Source: JAKFWF01 sp031365375 (GTDB lineage: Bacteria > Pseudomonadota > Alphaproteobacteria > Rhizobiales > Hyphomicrobiaceae). Taken from it: a stretch of 19,342 nucleotides of DNA. Shown here piece after piece: positions 1 through 8,590 of the stretch. The notes under the pieces are model-generated. The model worked only from the letters and a program-made list of their open reading frames with translations. It was not told the DNA's origin and searched no databases. Every line of letters begins with the position of its first letter. Positions within the stretch are counted from its first letter, which is position 1. Position numbers and translations under genes: made by a program. The stretch covers positions 1-19,342 of the forward strand of contig JANLXZ010000487.1 of NCBI GenBank assembly GCA_031365375.1, written 5' to 3'.

Positions 1-954
1 CCGATGATCCGCGCCAACGACGACCGCCCCTACAATGCTCATGTCTTCATATTTTTCATTTTCCTCGTGTCCAATGTCGGTGGGGCGTTGACGCCGCTCG
101 GCGATCCGCCGCTATTTCTCGGTTTCCTGAAAGGCGTCGACTTCTTTTGGACGCTTGCAGCGCTTTGGCGGCCAACTCTGCTGGTCGCATTCATCCTGCT
201 CGTCATCTTCTTTGTGCTGGACAGCTATCATTACAAGAAGGAAGGCCGCGTGCGGCCAGATCCGACGTCCGATGACAAGGTGTCGGTCGAGGGCACGGTC
301 AACTTTCTATTGCTCGCCATACTGGTGGCCGTAGTGTTGTGGAGTGGCATCGCACAGCCGTTTGGCGGCGTGAACATAGGCGGTGTTGAGGTCGAGTACA
401 AAGGTCTGGTGCGCGATTTAGCCCTGCTGGTAATCGCCGGCCTATCGATGCTGCTCACAGCTAAGCCGGTACGCGCATCCAATGACTTCAATTGGGCTCC
501 GGTTATCGAAGTCGCCAAGCTCTTTGCCGCAATCTTCATCACGATCATACCAGCGATAGCGATCCTGCGCGCTGGCAAGAGCGGCGCCATGTCTGGCATC
601 ATCGAACTCGTGACGCTGCCTAACGGTAAGCCCAGCGAGGCGATGTACTTTTGGCTGACAGGAGGCCTGTCGAGCTTCCTGGACAATGCGCCAACGTATC
701 TCGTGTTTTTTAACGCTGCCGGCGGTGATCCGGAGACGCTGATGGGGCCGTTAGCGCGGACCCTGATGGCGATCTCGCTCGGCGCAGTGTTCATGGGGGC
801 TAACTCGTACATCGGTAACGCACCGAATTTTATGGTGAAGTCGATCGCCGAATCGGCCGGCATCAAGATGCCGAGTTTCTTCGGCTACATCGTTTGGGCA
901 GCGGTGTTTCTGATCCCTAACTTCTTATTGGTGACGTGGCTGTTCTTCCCGTGA
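1..954 (+). CDS. NhaD-type sodium:proton antiporter, C-terminal part (5' end outside window)
   Basis: This is an integral inner-membrane transporter of the ion-transporter/ArsB-NhaD superfamily, most likely exchanging Na+ for H+. The reading frame is open to the left edge, so the gene starts upstream; about 317 codons are visible and it ends with TGA. The visible part has several long hydrophobic segments. It carries the paired re-entrant-type motifs typical of the superfamily: LTPLGDPPLFLGFLKG near the start of the fragment, then FLDNAPTYLVFF and SYIGNAPNFMVKSIAE in the C-terminal half. These Asp/Asn-Pro motifs are known in the family to line the ion path. The order of motifs and the ending are those of an intact C-terminus, so I see no sign of damage. 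Substrate specificity is inferred from family resemblance only; another ion-transporter subfamily is possible. polA starts 88 bases downstream on the same strand. Confidence 0.85.
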   Translation, partial: PMIRANDDRPYNAHVFIFFIFLVSNVGGALTPLGDPPLFLGFLKGVDFFWTLAALWRPTLLVAFILLVIFFVLDSYHYKKEGRVRPDPTSDDKVSVEGTVNFLLLAILVAVVLWSGIAQPFGGVNIGGVEVEYKGLVRDLALLVIAGLSMLLTAKPVRASNDFNWAPVIEVAKLFAAIFITIIPAIAILRAGKSGAMSGIIELVTLPNGKPSEAMYFWLTGGLSSFLDNAPTYLVFFNAAGGDPETLMGPLARTLMAISLGAVFMGANSYIGNAPNFMVKSIAESAGIKMPSFFGYIVWAAVFLIPNFLLVTWLFFP

Positions 955-1042
955 AAGGGCGCAGGCTGGAGCGCTACAACCCTTGATCTATTACCGGTAG
1001 TGTCCGAGGTTGCGCACTCGCCAACACCGGGAAGATTTGACA

Positions 1043-4009
1043 ATGACCGACGACATCGATCCGAGCGACAAATACTGCACCGCGCCGGCGCTCGAGCCTC
1101 TGCCGATCGTCAAGGGAAGTCATGTCTATCTGATCGACGGATCGGGTTATATTTTTCGGGCCTTCCACGCACTCCCGCCGTTGACACGGCCATCGGATGG
1201 GTTGCCGGTCGGCGCGGTGCACGGCTTCTGCGCGATGTTATGGAAGTTGATGGGTGAGAGTAAAACGTCGGATGCACCCACACATATCGCCGTGATCTTC
1301 GATGCCGGTGCAAAGACCTTCCGCAACGACATTTACGACAAGTACAAGGCCAATCGGCCGCCGCTGCCGGAGGAACTGATCCCGCAGTTTACGCTGATCC
1401 GGGATGCGGTCCGTGCATTCAATGTCGCGTGCGTCGAGATGGACGGTTTCGAGGCCGACGATCTGATTGCGACCTACGCGAAGGATGCCTGCGCCAAGGG
1501 TGGTGATGTGACGATCATTTCATCGGACAAGGATCTGATGCAACTCATCGTGCCGGGCATCACGATGCTCGATACGATGAAGAACAAGCGCGTCGGACGC
1601 GACCAAGTTTTTGAGAAATTTGGAGTGGCCCCTGACAAGGTTATCGATGTGCAGTCGCTTGCCGGTGACAGCGTCGACAACGTGCCGGGTGTGCCGGGTA
1701 TCGGTGTGAAGACGGCCGCCGAACTCATCAACGAGTACGGCGATCTCGATAGTCTGTTGGCACGGGCGGGCGAAATCAAGCAACCGAAACGCCGGGAGAA
1801 GCTGATCGAATTTGCCGAACAGGCACGCATTTCCCGCCAATTGGTCCGTCTGAAGGATGATGTGGCGGTGACGATGCCACTCGAAGCGTTCGGCGTCACT
1901 GAGCCCGATGCGACCCAGCTACTGGCATTTCTGCAGATGATGGAATTCAGTACACTTACACGGCGGATCGCCGAAAAGCTTGGTGCAGAAGCGCCGCCCG
2001 TATCAGCAAAATCCGTTGGTTCTTCGGTGGCCAAAATGGGCTCGACCGAGGTTCAAGCAGGCGGCGGAGCCGGCACACCGGCAGCGGGGGTTGCCGCGGG
2101 TTTAGCGCTGGCCAAATCGAAGCCGTTCGAAGTCGGAAAATACGAGATCGTGCGCAATCAAGCGGCTTTGGAAATGTGGCTCGCCCGCGCGCGCGATGGT
2201 GGCCGATTCGCCTTCGCTATCGAGACGACGACGCTGGATCCCATGCAAGCGGACCTCGTTGGCTTCTCACTCGCAGTGAAGCCTGGCGAAGCTTGCTACG
2301 TGCCGCTCGGCCACCGTGCAGGTGTGGACGATTTGTTCGGCGGCGGTGGCTTGGCGCCGGGCCAGATGGATACGCGCGTTGCACTCGGACTGCTGCGCAC
2401 GATCCTCGAAGATCCGTCGGTTCTCAAGATCGGGCAAAATCTGAAGTACGACGCGCTGGTGCTCGCGCGGCACAACATCCGCATCGCGTCGCTCGATGAC
2501 ACATTGTTACTTTCGTACGCTCTGGATGGCGGGCGCGGCAATCACGGCATAGATGATCTTTCGATCCGGCATCTTGGGCACACGTGCATTCCGTACTCCA
2601 AGGTGATCGAGCTTTCGCCTGGATCGAAGAAAGCGGGCCGCACGTTCGCCGGTGTGCCGATCGACAAGGCCGCCGAGTACGCCGCTGAAGATGCCGACGT
2701 GACGCTCCGGCTTTGGCTCGTATTGAAGCCGCGCCTTGCCGCCGAACGAATAGCAACCGTTTACGAAACCTTGGAACGTCCGCTGCTGCCAGTGATCGTC
2801 GACATGGAGCTGGCCGGTATCAAAGTCGACCGCGCGATCCTCTCCAGGCTGTCGAGCCAATTCGCTCAGTCGATCGTGCGGTTGGAAGAAGAGGTCGGGA
2901 CGCTTGCGGGCGAAAAGTTCAACCTGGGCTCGCCCAAGCAGTTGGGTGAACTCCTGTTCGATCGGCTGAAGTTGCCTGGCGGCAAACGCACAAAATCTGG
3001 GCAGTGGGAAACGCGCGCCGGGTTGCTAGATGACCTCGTGGGCAACGAGGAATTGCCCGATGATGCTCGTCGCCTCGTCAACACGATGCTCGAATGGCGG
3101 CAGCTGTCGAAGTTGCGCTCGACCTATACGAATGCGCTGCCGAACTTCATCCACCCCGACACCGGCCGCATCCACACCTCTTATGCGCTGGCGGCAACGA
3201 CGACGGGGCGTCTCGCGTCGAGCGATCCGAACTTGCAGAATATTCCGGTGCGCACCAAGGAAGGCCGCGAAATTCGAACAGCCTTCATCGCCGATGAGGG
3301 ATACAAGCTCGTGTCGGCCGATTATAGTCAGATCGAGTTGCGCGTGCTCGCTCACATCGCCGACATTCCGCAGCTGAAGAAGGCGTTTGCCGAGGGTCTC
3401 GACATCCATGCGATGACGGCATCGGAAATGTTCGGCGTGCCGGTGAAAGATATGCCGTCCGAAGTACGCCGCCGGGCAAAGGCAATCAACTTCGGCATCA
3501 TTTACGGCATCTCGGCGTTCGGCCTAGCCAACCAGCTCAGCATTTCACGCGAGGAAGCTGGCACCTACATTAAAACCTACTTCCTGCGTTTCCCCGGCAT
3601 CCGCGACTATATGGATGCGACCAAGAAATTCGCCCACGAGCACGGCTACGTCGAGACCGTGTTCGGGCGGCGCATCCACTATCCCGAGATCAACACAAAA
3701 AACCCTTCGATGCGCGGGTTTCTTGAGCGTGCCGCGATCAATGCGCCAATCCAAGGCTCGGCCGCCGACGTCATTCGGCGCGCGATGATCCGTATGCCAC
3801 CGGCGATTGAAAAAGCAGGTCTCAAGTCGACGCGCATGCTGCTGCAGGTGCACGACGAACTGATCTTCGAAGTGAAGGATGTCGAAGTTGATGCCACCAT
3901 CAAACTTGTGCGCGCCGTGATGGAAGGTAGCGCATCACCCGCCGCCAACCTGTCCGTGCCGCTGCAAGTCGACGCCAAAGCCGCGCTTAATTGGGACGAA
4001 GCGCATTGA
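1043..4009 (+). CDS. polA: DNA polymerase I (5'-3' exonuclease, 3'-5' exonuclease-like and polymerase domains)
   Basis: Repair and Okazaki-fragment maturation polymerase, 988 residues from ATG 1043. That start is preferred over an in-frame TTG at 1010 because a GGGAAG-like Shine-Dalgarno stands just before it. Domain order is standard. The N-terminal 5' nuclease has YLIDGSGY, EADDL, SSDKDLMQL and the helix-hairpin-helix region LAGDSVDNVPGVPGIGVKTA. A 3'-5' exonuclease-like domain spans about residues 380-570. The polymerase has motif A (SADYSQIELR, D760), motif B (RRRAKAINFGIIYG, K813) and motif C (QVHDELIFEV, D938). In the exonuclease domain E394, D470 and Y546/D550 match E. coli E357, D424 and Y497/D501, but the position of E. 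coli D355 is Ala392 (codon GCT at 2216-2218). By known chemistry that Asp binds catalytic metal, so proofreading may be weak or absent. The polymerase and 5' nuclease sites look intact. Confidence 0.97.
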   Translation: MTDDIDPSDKYCTAPALEPLPIVKGSHVYLIDGSGYIFRAFHALPPLTRPSDGLPVGAVHGFCAMLWKLMGESKTSDAPTHIAVIFDAGAKTFRNDIYDKYKANRPPLPEELIPQFTLIRDAVRAFNVACVEMDGFEADDLIATYAKDACAKGGDVTIISSDKDLMQLIVPGITMLDTMKNKRVGRDQVFEKFGVAPDKVIDVQSLAGDSVDNVPGVPGIGVKTAAELINEYGDLDSLLARAGEIKQPKRREKLIEFAEQARISRQLVRLKDDVAVTMPLEAFGVTEPDATQLLAFLQMMEFSTLTRRIAEKLGAEAPPVSAKSVGSSVAKMGSTEVQAGGGAGTPAAGVAAGLALAKSKPFEVGKYEIVRNQAALEMWLARARDGGRFAFAIETTTLDPMQADLVGFSLAVKPGEACYVPLGHRAGVDDLFGGGGLAPGQMDTRVALGLLRTILEDPSVLKIGQNLKYDALVLARHNIRIASLDDTLLLSYALDGGRGNHGIDDLSIRHLGHTCIPYSKVIELSPGSKKAGRTFAGVPIDKAAEYAAEDADVTLRLWLVLKPRLAAERIATVYETLERPLLPVIVDMELAGIKVDRAILSRLSSQFAQSIVRLEEEVGTLAGEKFNLGSPKQLGELLFDRLKLPGGKRTKSGQWETRAGLLDDLVGNEELPDDARRLVNTMLEWRQLSKLRSTYTNALPNFIHPDTGRIHTSYALAATTTGRLASSDPNLQNIPVRTKEGREIRTAFIADEGYKLVSADYSQIELRVLAHIADIPQLKKAFAEGLDIHAMTASEMFGVPVKDMPSEVRRRAKAINFGIIYGISAFGLANQLSISREEAGTYIKTYFLRFPGIRDYMDATKKFAHEHGYVETVFGRRIHYPEINTKNPSMRGFLERAAINAPIQGSAADVIRRAMIRMPPAIEKAGLKSTRMLLQVHDELIFEVKDVEVDATIKLVRAVMEGSASPAANLSVPLQVDAKAALNWDEAH

Positions 4010-4044
4010 GCGGGCAAATTTGCAGTGATAGGTTGGTTGCCCGC
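4010..4044 (+). terminator. possible hairpin terminator after polA
   Basis: Directly after the polA stop the arms GCGGGCAA (4010-4017) and TTGCCCGC (4037-4044) are exactly complementary, with a 19-base loop. There is no T run after the second arm, so it is a weak candidate for intrinsic termination and may only protect the mRNA 3' end. The rest of the 148-base gap between the convergent polA and mcd stops shows nothing else I can name. Confidence 0.35.
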
Positions 4045-4157
4045 AGTCTACAGGCTTCAGCTGGCACAAATCGGCTCAGATCGACCGCCGTTGGTTCGTG
4101 GGTACAAGCTACCTTAGTCCCGGCGGCAGCTGCTCGAGTGACTTGTTCTCTCCACCA

Positions 4158-5810
4158 TCAATTCCCGCCCTCCAGCAACCGCCGCGCGATCACTTGCGCC
4201 TGGATTTCGGCGGCGCCTTCGAAGATGTTGAGGATACGTGCATCGCACAGGACGCGGCTGATTGGGTATTCGAGCGCGAAGCCATTGCCGCCATGGATCT
4301 GCAACGCATTGTCGGCACACGCCCAGGCAATGCGCGCGCCGAGCAATTTGGCCATGCCGGCTTCGAGATCGCAGCGGCGTCCGGCATCCTTTTCGCGGGC
4401 AGCGAAGTAGGTGAGCTGCCGCGCAATCTGCACCTCGACCGCCATCATCGCGATCTTGTTGGCAACGCGCGGGAATGCATAGATCGGCTGGCCGAACTGG
4501 ACCCGGTCGAGCGCGTACTTGAGGGCCAGATCCATCGCCGACTGGGCGACACCGACGGCGCGCGCGGCAGTCTGGATGCGAGCGGCCTCGAATGTCGCCA
4601 TTAGCTGTTTGAAGCCCTGCCCTTCGACGCCGCCGAGCAACTGCGATGCCGGCACTTCGAAACCATCGAACGAAATCTCGTATTCCTTCATGCCGCGATA
4701 GCCCAGAACCTCGATCTCACCGCCACTCATGCCCTTGGCCGGGAAGGGGTCGGCATCGGTGCCACGCGGCTTTTCAGCGAGGAACATGGATAGACCGCGA
4801 TAGCCTTTCTCGTCTGGGTTGGTGCGGGCCAGCAGTGTCATTAGGTCGGCGCGGACCGGATGCGTGATCCAGGTTTTCTGGCCGGTGATAACGTAGGTGT
4901 CACGCTGGCGGACTGCGCGGGTTTTCAGCGACGCCAAATCGGAACCGGTGTTGGGTTCGGTGAACACAGCGGTTGGGAGGATCTCGCCCGATGCGATGCC
5001 GGGCAGATATTTCGCCTTCTGCTCGGGTGTGCCGTGCGCGATAATCAGTTCGCCTGCGATCTCGGATCGAGTGCCGAGGGAGCCGACGCCGATGTAGCCG
5101 CGCGATAATTCCTCCGAGACGACGCACATCGCCTCTTTGCCGAGCCCCATGCCGCCGAACTCTTCCGGCATCGATACGCCGAAGACGCCGAGTTCGGCGA
5201 GCTTGGCGATCGTCTCGAGCGGGATGTAGGCGTTCTGCAAGTGCCATTGGTGGGCGTGGGGGAGCACTTCGGCGCGGGAAAACCGGCTCATTTCTTGCTG
5301 GATCGATGCATGTGTTTCATCAAGCCCGCTATCGCCGAAAGTCAGCGCTTCCGGGTTGGCCGCAATCAACTGGGCGAGCAGACCTTTATTCGCATCACTG
5401 GTGCCATGGGCAATTGCATCGGCCGCCGCGTCCTCGAAGCGGCGTGCGTCGGCCGTCGAAACGCCGAGCGAACTCAAGCGGATCGTTTCCATTTGGCTCA
5501 TGGCGATGCCACCGGCGATCTGGGCGGCATATTCACCGACGCCGATGCTGAGGATCAATTGTTCGATCTCGCCGAAACGGGCCTCGGTCGAAAGACGTTG
5601 GCTCCAAGCCCCGAGTTGCCGCATCGCTTCGATCGTCGTTGCCAGCCAAGCAAACCCGTGCGCGACGTGCTGCGCCTGATCCAAACCACCGGCAGCCTCG
5701 ACTTTCTGTGCCACCGCCGATTTGGCGATCAGCAGCAGTCTGTCAGCCGCATCGATCAGGCTGCGATAATCCAGCCGATCTTCTTCATTCTTGCGATCTG
5801 TCAGAACCAT
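4158..5810 (-). CDS. mcd: methylsuccinyl-CoA dehydrogenase (acyl-CoA dehydrogenase family, long N-terminal extension)
   Basis: Flavoenzyme predicted to oxidise (2S)-methylsuccinyl-CoA to mesaconyl-CoA in the ethylmalonyl-CoA pathway, passing electrons to ETF. The protein is 550 residues, longer than the roughly 380-400 of ordinary short-chain acyl-CoA dehydrogenases. About 150-160 extra N-terminal residues precede the core (from about SRAEVLPHAHQWHLQNAYIP); this length and layout are those of known Mcd proteins. The core shows FTEPNTGSDLASLKTRAV, TGQKTWITHPVRADLM, the RVQFGQPI flavin region and a C-terminal FEGAAEIQ whose Glu531 is in the usual catalytic-base position. ATG 5810 is chosen because AGGTGA lies six bases upstream on the minus strand; an upstream in-frame start at 5870 has no such support. 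The assignment to Mcd rather than another acyl-CoA dehydrogenase rests on length plus the presence of ccr and ecm within 8 kb. Confidence 0.88.
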   Translation of the reverse strand: MVLTDRKNEEDRLDYRSLIDAADRLLLIAKSAVAQKVEAAGGLDQAQHVAHGFAWLATTIEAMRQLGAWSQRLSTEARFGEIEQLILSIGVGEYAAQIAGGIAMSQMETIRLSSLGVSTADARRFEDAAADAIAHGTSDANKGLLAQLIAANPEALTFGDSGLDETHASIQQEMSRFSRAEVLPHAHQWHLQNAYIPLETIAKLAELGVFGVSMPEEFGGMGLGKEAMCVVSEELSRGYIGVGSLGTRSEIAGELIIAHGTPEQKAKYLPGIASGEILPTAVFTEPNTGSDLASLKTRAVRQRDTYVITGQKTWITHPVRADLMTLLARTNPDEKGYRGLSMFLAEKPRGTDADPFPAKGMSGGEIEVLGYRGMKEYEISFDGFEVPASQLLGGVEGQGFKQLMATFEAARIQTAARAVGVAQSAMDLALKYALDRVQFGQPIYAFPRVANKIAMMAVEVQIARQLTYFAAREKDAGRRCDLEAGMAKLLGARIAWACADNALQIHGGNGFALEYPISRVLCDARILNIFEGAAEIQAQVIARRLLEGGN

Positions 5811-5823
5811 GCCGTCACCTCGA

Positions 5824-5845
5824 TGCGCCGCTTTGTTGCGGCGCA
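5824..5845 (-). promoter_or_regulatory. GC-rich hairpin in the mcd leader
   Basis: TGCGCCGC (5824-5831) and GCGGCGCA (5838-5845) are perfect 8-base arms around a 6-base loop. On the minus strand the hairpin lies 13 bases upstream of the mcd ATG, just before the Shine-Dalgarno AGGTGA. No T run follows, so it does not look like a terminator for the upstream helix-hairpin-helix gene, whose stop is 51 bases away. It could mark an mRNA processing or stability element between two co-transcribed genes, or an operator. The function is inferred from position only. Confidence 0.45.
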
Positions 5846-5895
5846 CGATAACCGGTTCGCGAAGCGGCACAATGCCTGTGTGCTGCGGCTGTATG

Positions 5896-7575
5896 TCAGT
5901 TCCGGCGAATTAAACTGCGAATTAGACGGGATATCGGACGGCCGATTTGCTCTGTCCCGGGGCGCACCCAAAGTTTGTCTTCGTTCACTGGGCGTTTAAT
6001 CGCAGGCGCACGGACGGAGCAAATGATCTCGACGTTCGCTTCTTCGGCCCGGTCGCGATAAGCCGCGTAGGTTTCCGGCGCGGTATCTTCGATCCCGGGG
6101 CCATGCATCGCGTGTGATCGGGTGGACGGCGCCGCATCGATGTTTCGAGCTGCACGGCCAGCGTCCGATGGGTCTGTGCGTCTGACAATTACGACATCGG
6201 CTTCGCTTGTAAAAGGCTCATGCAATCCAGTGTGATCCGGAAATGAAGCGCCGTCCGGATCTGTCGCGACCAGTGCTGGTGTTTGTCGATCACAGTGGTG
6301 AGGTGCTGCCAATTCGAACGCGTGCGCCGATGCAGCCGCGGTATCGTTGGCGACAAGAGACACGAGTTCCCGCTCAAGAGCCGTGACACGATCCAGCGTC
6401 GTCGAAAGTGCCGTATCGTTGTTGCGAACCGCCGCGATTTCCGTGGCAACGCCTGTCGCGTCCCCTGGATTGATTTCGTCCGCGATCTCGGCCTCAACGA
6501 CGGGTGCACTAACGGCAGGCTGAGCGATCGGATGATCATGCTCTGGTTCGACAAGCCCGGCGATTGGCGCGGGCGCGGACCAATCGGAAAAGAGCGGCGG
6601 CGGCAACGGCTCGTCGTCTGGCACGCTGACAAGTGCGCCGAGGAAGCCGCCGTCTACGTCCTTCGCGTACGATGTGATGTGGCCGCTCGCCAGTAATGCT
6701 GCCTGCTCGAACCAGCCGTCTTTAGCGATGCGAGCGGCGTTTCCAAGTTTCGCCTGCCAATTGGCAATGTCCTCAGCTCGCCATGCCGCGATTTCGGCAA
6801 ATAGATTGACGCCGCCATCGGCAAGTAATCCGACAACCGGCGAACTCAAGCCCTTGATCAGCGTGAGCCGATCGTGTGATGGTCGTTGCATGTCCGAAGG
6901 TGGTGCTGCCGCTGTCGGCGCGACAGCAACGATCGCTTCTTGAGGCGTTGCGATCGCAGTCGCTTGCACAGAAATTGCCGGCACGCGGTCGACGACGAGC
7001 GGGGCGGGCTTTTGCAGCCGCGTCGGCGATGACAATCGTAACAGCGCTGCCTGCTCTATCCAATTCTGCCGACTGATCTGACGGCCCAAGTTGAGCGCAC
7101 TGCTGATCCGGCGCACGTCATCGCGTTCCCAACTTGCGATTTGGTCGAACGATTTGACGCCGTGGCTTGCGAGCTGACCCGCCAAAGCTCGATCGATGCC
7201 TCGAATGCAAATCAAATCATCAGCGGTTGAAATGTCTTGATCGGTCGTATTTGCACTGTGCGAGCGTGCCGATGACCGCTCGATGCTTTTTAGTTTTAAT
7301 TTGGTGCGGAAGGTGTCGCCGGGCTCGATCAAAATGATCCGATCGACAAGTGTCGGACGGGCGGCCAACGAAGCAGATGCCGTCGCTGCGTCGATGTGAT
7401 CGACTGCGTCACCCAAAACTTTGATCGCGGCCGAAAGCTGATCGCGCGCCAGCCGAACTATCGAGCAAGCGGACGAGCCTGTAGCCGCGCTGTTGGCGTC
7501 GTCGACCAGCAGTGCATCTAGACGCTGGCCCTCAGCCACGAGAACCAATATCGAGGTCGCGATGTCCGACCGCAT
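5896..7575 (-). CDS. unrecognised protein with two helix-hairpin-helix repeats
   Basis: 559 residues; I do not recognise a named family for the full length. Two repeats of about 60 residues are evident. Repeat 1 (about 119-178) runs from DLICIRGIDRALAGQLASHG to NWIEQAALL. Repeat 2 (about 237-297) runs from LTLIKGLSSPVVGLLADGG to GWFEQAALL. Both share a G-hydrophobic hairpin, GV..F..IA.W...D and a closing W.EQAALL. This resembles the helix-hairpin-helix domain annotated as a predicted flap-endonuclease-like nuclease (COG3743 type), often found as a stand-alone tail in alphaproteobacterial proteins. No nuclease catalytic motif is visible. The N-terminal 110 residues look helical. The C-terminal half is low-complexity, Ala/Pro-rich and probably disordered, with a short coiled-coil-like stretch (LDRVTALERELVSLV) and a basic end (RLIRSLIRRN). 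The ATG has only a weak G-rich upstream signal. It lies 85 bases upstream of mcd on the same strand, so co-transcription is plausible. Confidence 0.85.
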   Translation of the reverse strand: MRSDIATSILVLVAEGQRLDALLVDDANSAATGSSACSIVRLARDQLSAAIKVLGDAVDHIDAATASASLAARPTLVDRIILIEPGDTFRTKLKLKSIERSSARSHSANTTDQDISTADDLICIRGIDRALAGQLASHGVKSFDQIASWERDDVRRISSALNLGRQISRQNWIEQAALLRLSSPTRLQKPAPLVVDRVPAISVQATAIATPQEAIVAVAPTAAAPPSDMQRPSHDRLTLIKGLSSPVVGLLADGGVNLFAEIAAWRAEDIANWQAKLGNAARIAKDGWFEQAALLASGHITSYAKDVDGGFLGALVSVPDDEPLPPPLFSDWSAPAPIAGLVEPEHDHPIAQPAVSAPVVEAEIADEINPGDATGVATEIAAVRNNDTALSTTLDRVTALERELVSLVANDTAAASAHAFELAAPHHCDRQTPALVATDPDGASFPDHTGLHEPFTSEADVVIVRRTDPSDAGRAARNIDAAPSTRSHAMHGPGIEDTAPETYAAYRDRAEEANVEIICSVRAPAIKRPVNEDKLWVRPGTEQIGRPISRLIRSLIRRN

Positions 7576-7741
7576 GATGCAGGAGCCCCCCAGCCCAATT
7601 GTTCAAACATATAGAGGATGGACGTTAGTCGTGTCCGCCTCCAACGTCCATGTCCGAAACGACTAATCAAACGGCGAAGCTCGACGTATCCACATCGGCT
7701 CTCTACAACGCGCAACAAACAACGCGTCATTGGATGGAAAT
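7576..7741. promoter_or_regulatory. divergent intergenic region with two overlapping inverted repeats
   Basis: This 166-base gap separates the minus-strand helix-hairpin-helix gene from the plus-strand yihY-family gene and must carry both promoters. It contains two perfect dyads that cross each other: ATGGACGTT (7618-7626) with AACGTCCAT (7643-7651), and TTAGTCGT (7625-7632) with ACGACTAA (7659-7666). The arms interleave, so as RNA they could form only one hairpin or a pseudoknot, and as DNA they could be overlapping operators. No clear -35/-10 pair could be assigned by eye. Confidence 0.4.
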
Positions 7742-8590
7742 ATGCAGCGATTGGCTACGATTTGGCGCGCGCTCTATCAACTATTTGAACATAGCGGGTT
7801 CGCCATGGCCGGCTCCGTGGCCTTCTCGTTCGTCTTGTCGCTGTTTCCGTTCTGCATTTTTCTGGGTGCACTTGCCGGTGTTTTTGGCGGCGATGGACTC
7901 GCGCGGAGTGCCGTCGCGCAATTGTTCGACGTGTTCCCGAAGGGCGTCGCCGAGGCCCTCGCTCCCGAAGTTTTGAGGGTCATGGGGCAAAGCCGGTTGG
8001 ACCTAATGACAGCCAGCGCCGTGCTGGCACTTTTTTTTGCTACCAGCAGCATCGAATCCTTGCGGGTCGCTCTCAATACCGCCTACCGGGCCACGGAAAC
8101 GCGAACCTACTTCTACTGTCTCGGCCGGAGCATGTTATTCGTCTTTATCGGGGCCATCGCAATGTTGACGATGACGTGGGCGGTGCTCGTCGGACCCGCT
8201 ATTGCACATAAATTCGATGCGATCGGTGTCAACGTTCTGCTCGGCCAGAGCTGGTTCACGTTCATCGTCCGCTACAGTATCGCTGCCGCCGTCATCGTCT
8301 TGCAACTGATCGCCTATCACTTATGGCTGGTCGGCGGTCGACGAACTCTATCAGAAGTGATGCCAGGCATACTCATCTCAACTGTGCTATGGATGCTTCT
8401 GGCTGGACTGTTCTCGCGCTGGCTGGAAATCAACAACTATGCGCGTTTTTATGGCGCGTTGACTCAGCTGATGAGCTCGCTGATTTATTTTCAACTTACA
8501 GCGATGGTCGTGATGCTGGGTGCCGAGATCAATCGTGGCATCATGGAGATTAAGAAGATGCGTAACGGAAGTCTAATCTTGACAGATTAG
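7742..8590 (+). CDS. YihY/BrkB-family inner-membrane protein
   Basis: 282 residues from ATG 7742; a TTG 12 bases upstream is also in frame, and a GGATGG just before the ATG may serve as ribosome binding site. The family (formerly and wrongly called RNase BN) has six membrane spans and an unsettled function. Hydrophobic segments are visible at about 21-49, 88-105, 128-151, 178-197, 207-224 and 243-263. Family signatures are the N-terminal AGSVAFSFVLSLFPFCIF, the ATSSIESLRVALNTAYRA loop after span 2, and the ending YGALTQLMSSLIYFQLTAMVVMLGAEINR, where this family usually has YGSLG...LLLWLY...LLGAELN. The length is normal and nothing is missing. Its TAG stop (8588-8590) overlaps the stop of the convergent NepR-like gene. 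Confidence 0.9.
   Translation: MQRLATIWRALYQLFEHSGFAMAGSVAFSFVLSLFPFCIFLGALAGVFGGDGLARSAVAQLFDVFPKGVAEALAPEVLRVMGQSRLDLMTASAVLALFFATSSIESLRVALNTAYRATETRTYFYCLGRSMLFVFIGAIAMLTMTWAVLVGPAIAHKFDAIGVNVLLGQSWFTFIVRYSIAAAVIVLQLIAYHLWLVGGRRTLSEVMPGILISTVLWMLLAGLFSRWLEINNYARFYGALTQLMSSLIYFQLTAMVVMLGAEINRGIMEIKKMRNGSLILTD

Noticed and set aside
231..866. 211-codon open frame on the minus strand
   Set aside because: Antisense to the antiporter gene, which has clear family motifs and membrane segments.
5241..5999. 252-codon open frame on the plus strand
   Set aside because: Antisense to mcd and the end of the helix-hairpin-helix gene; no domain, no ribosome binding site seen.
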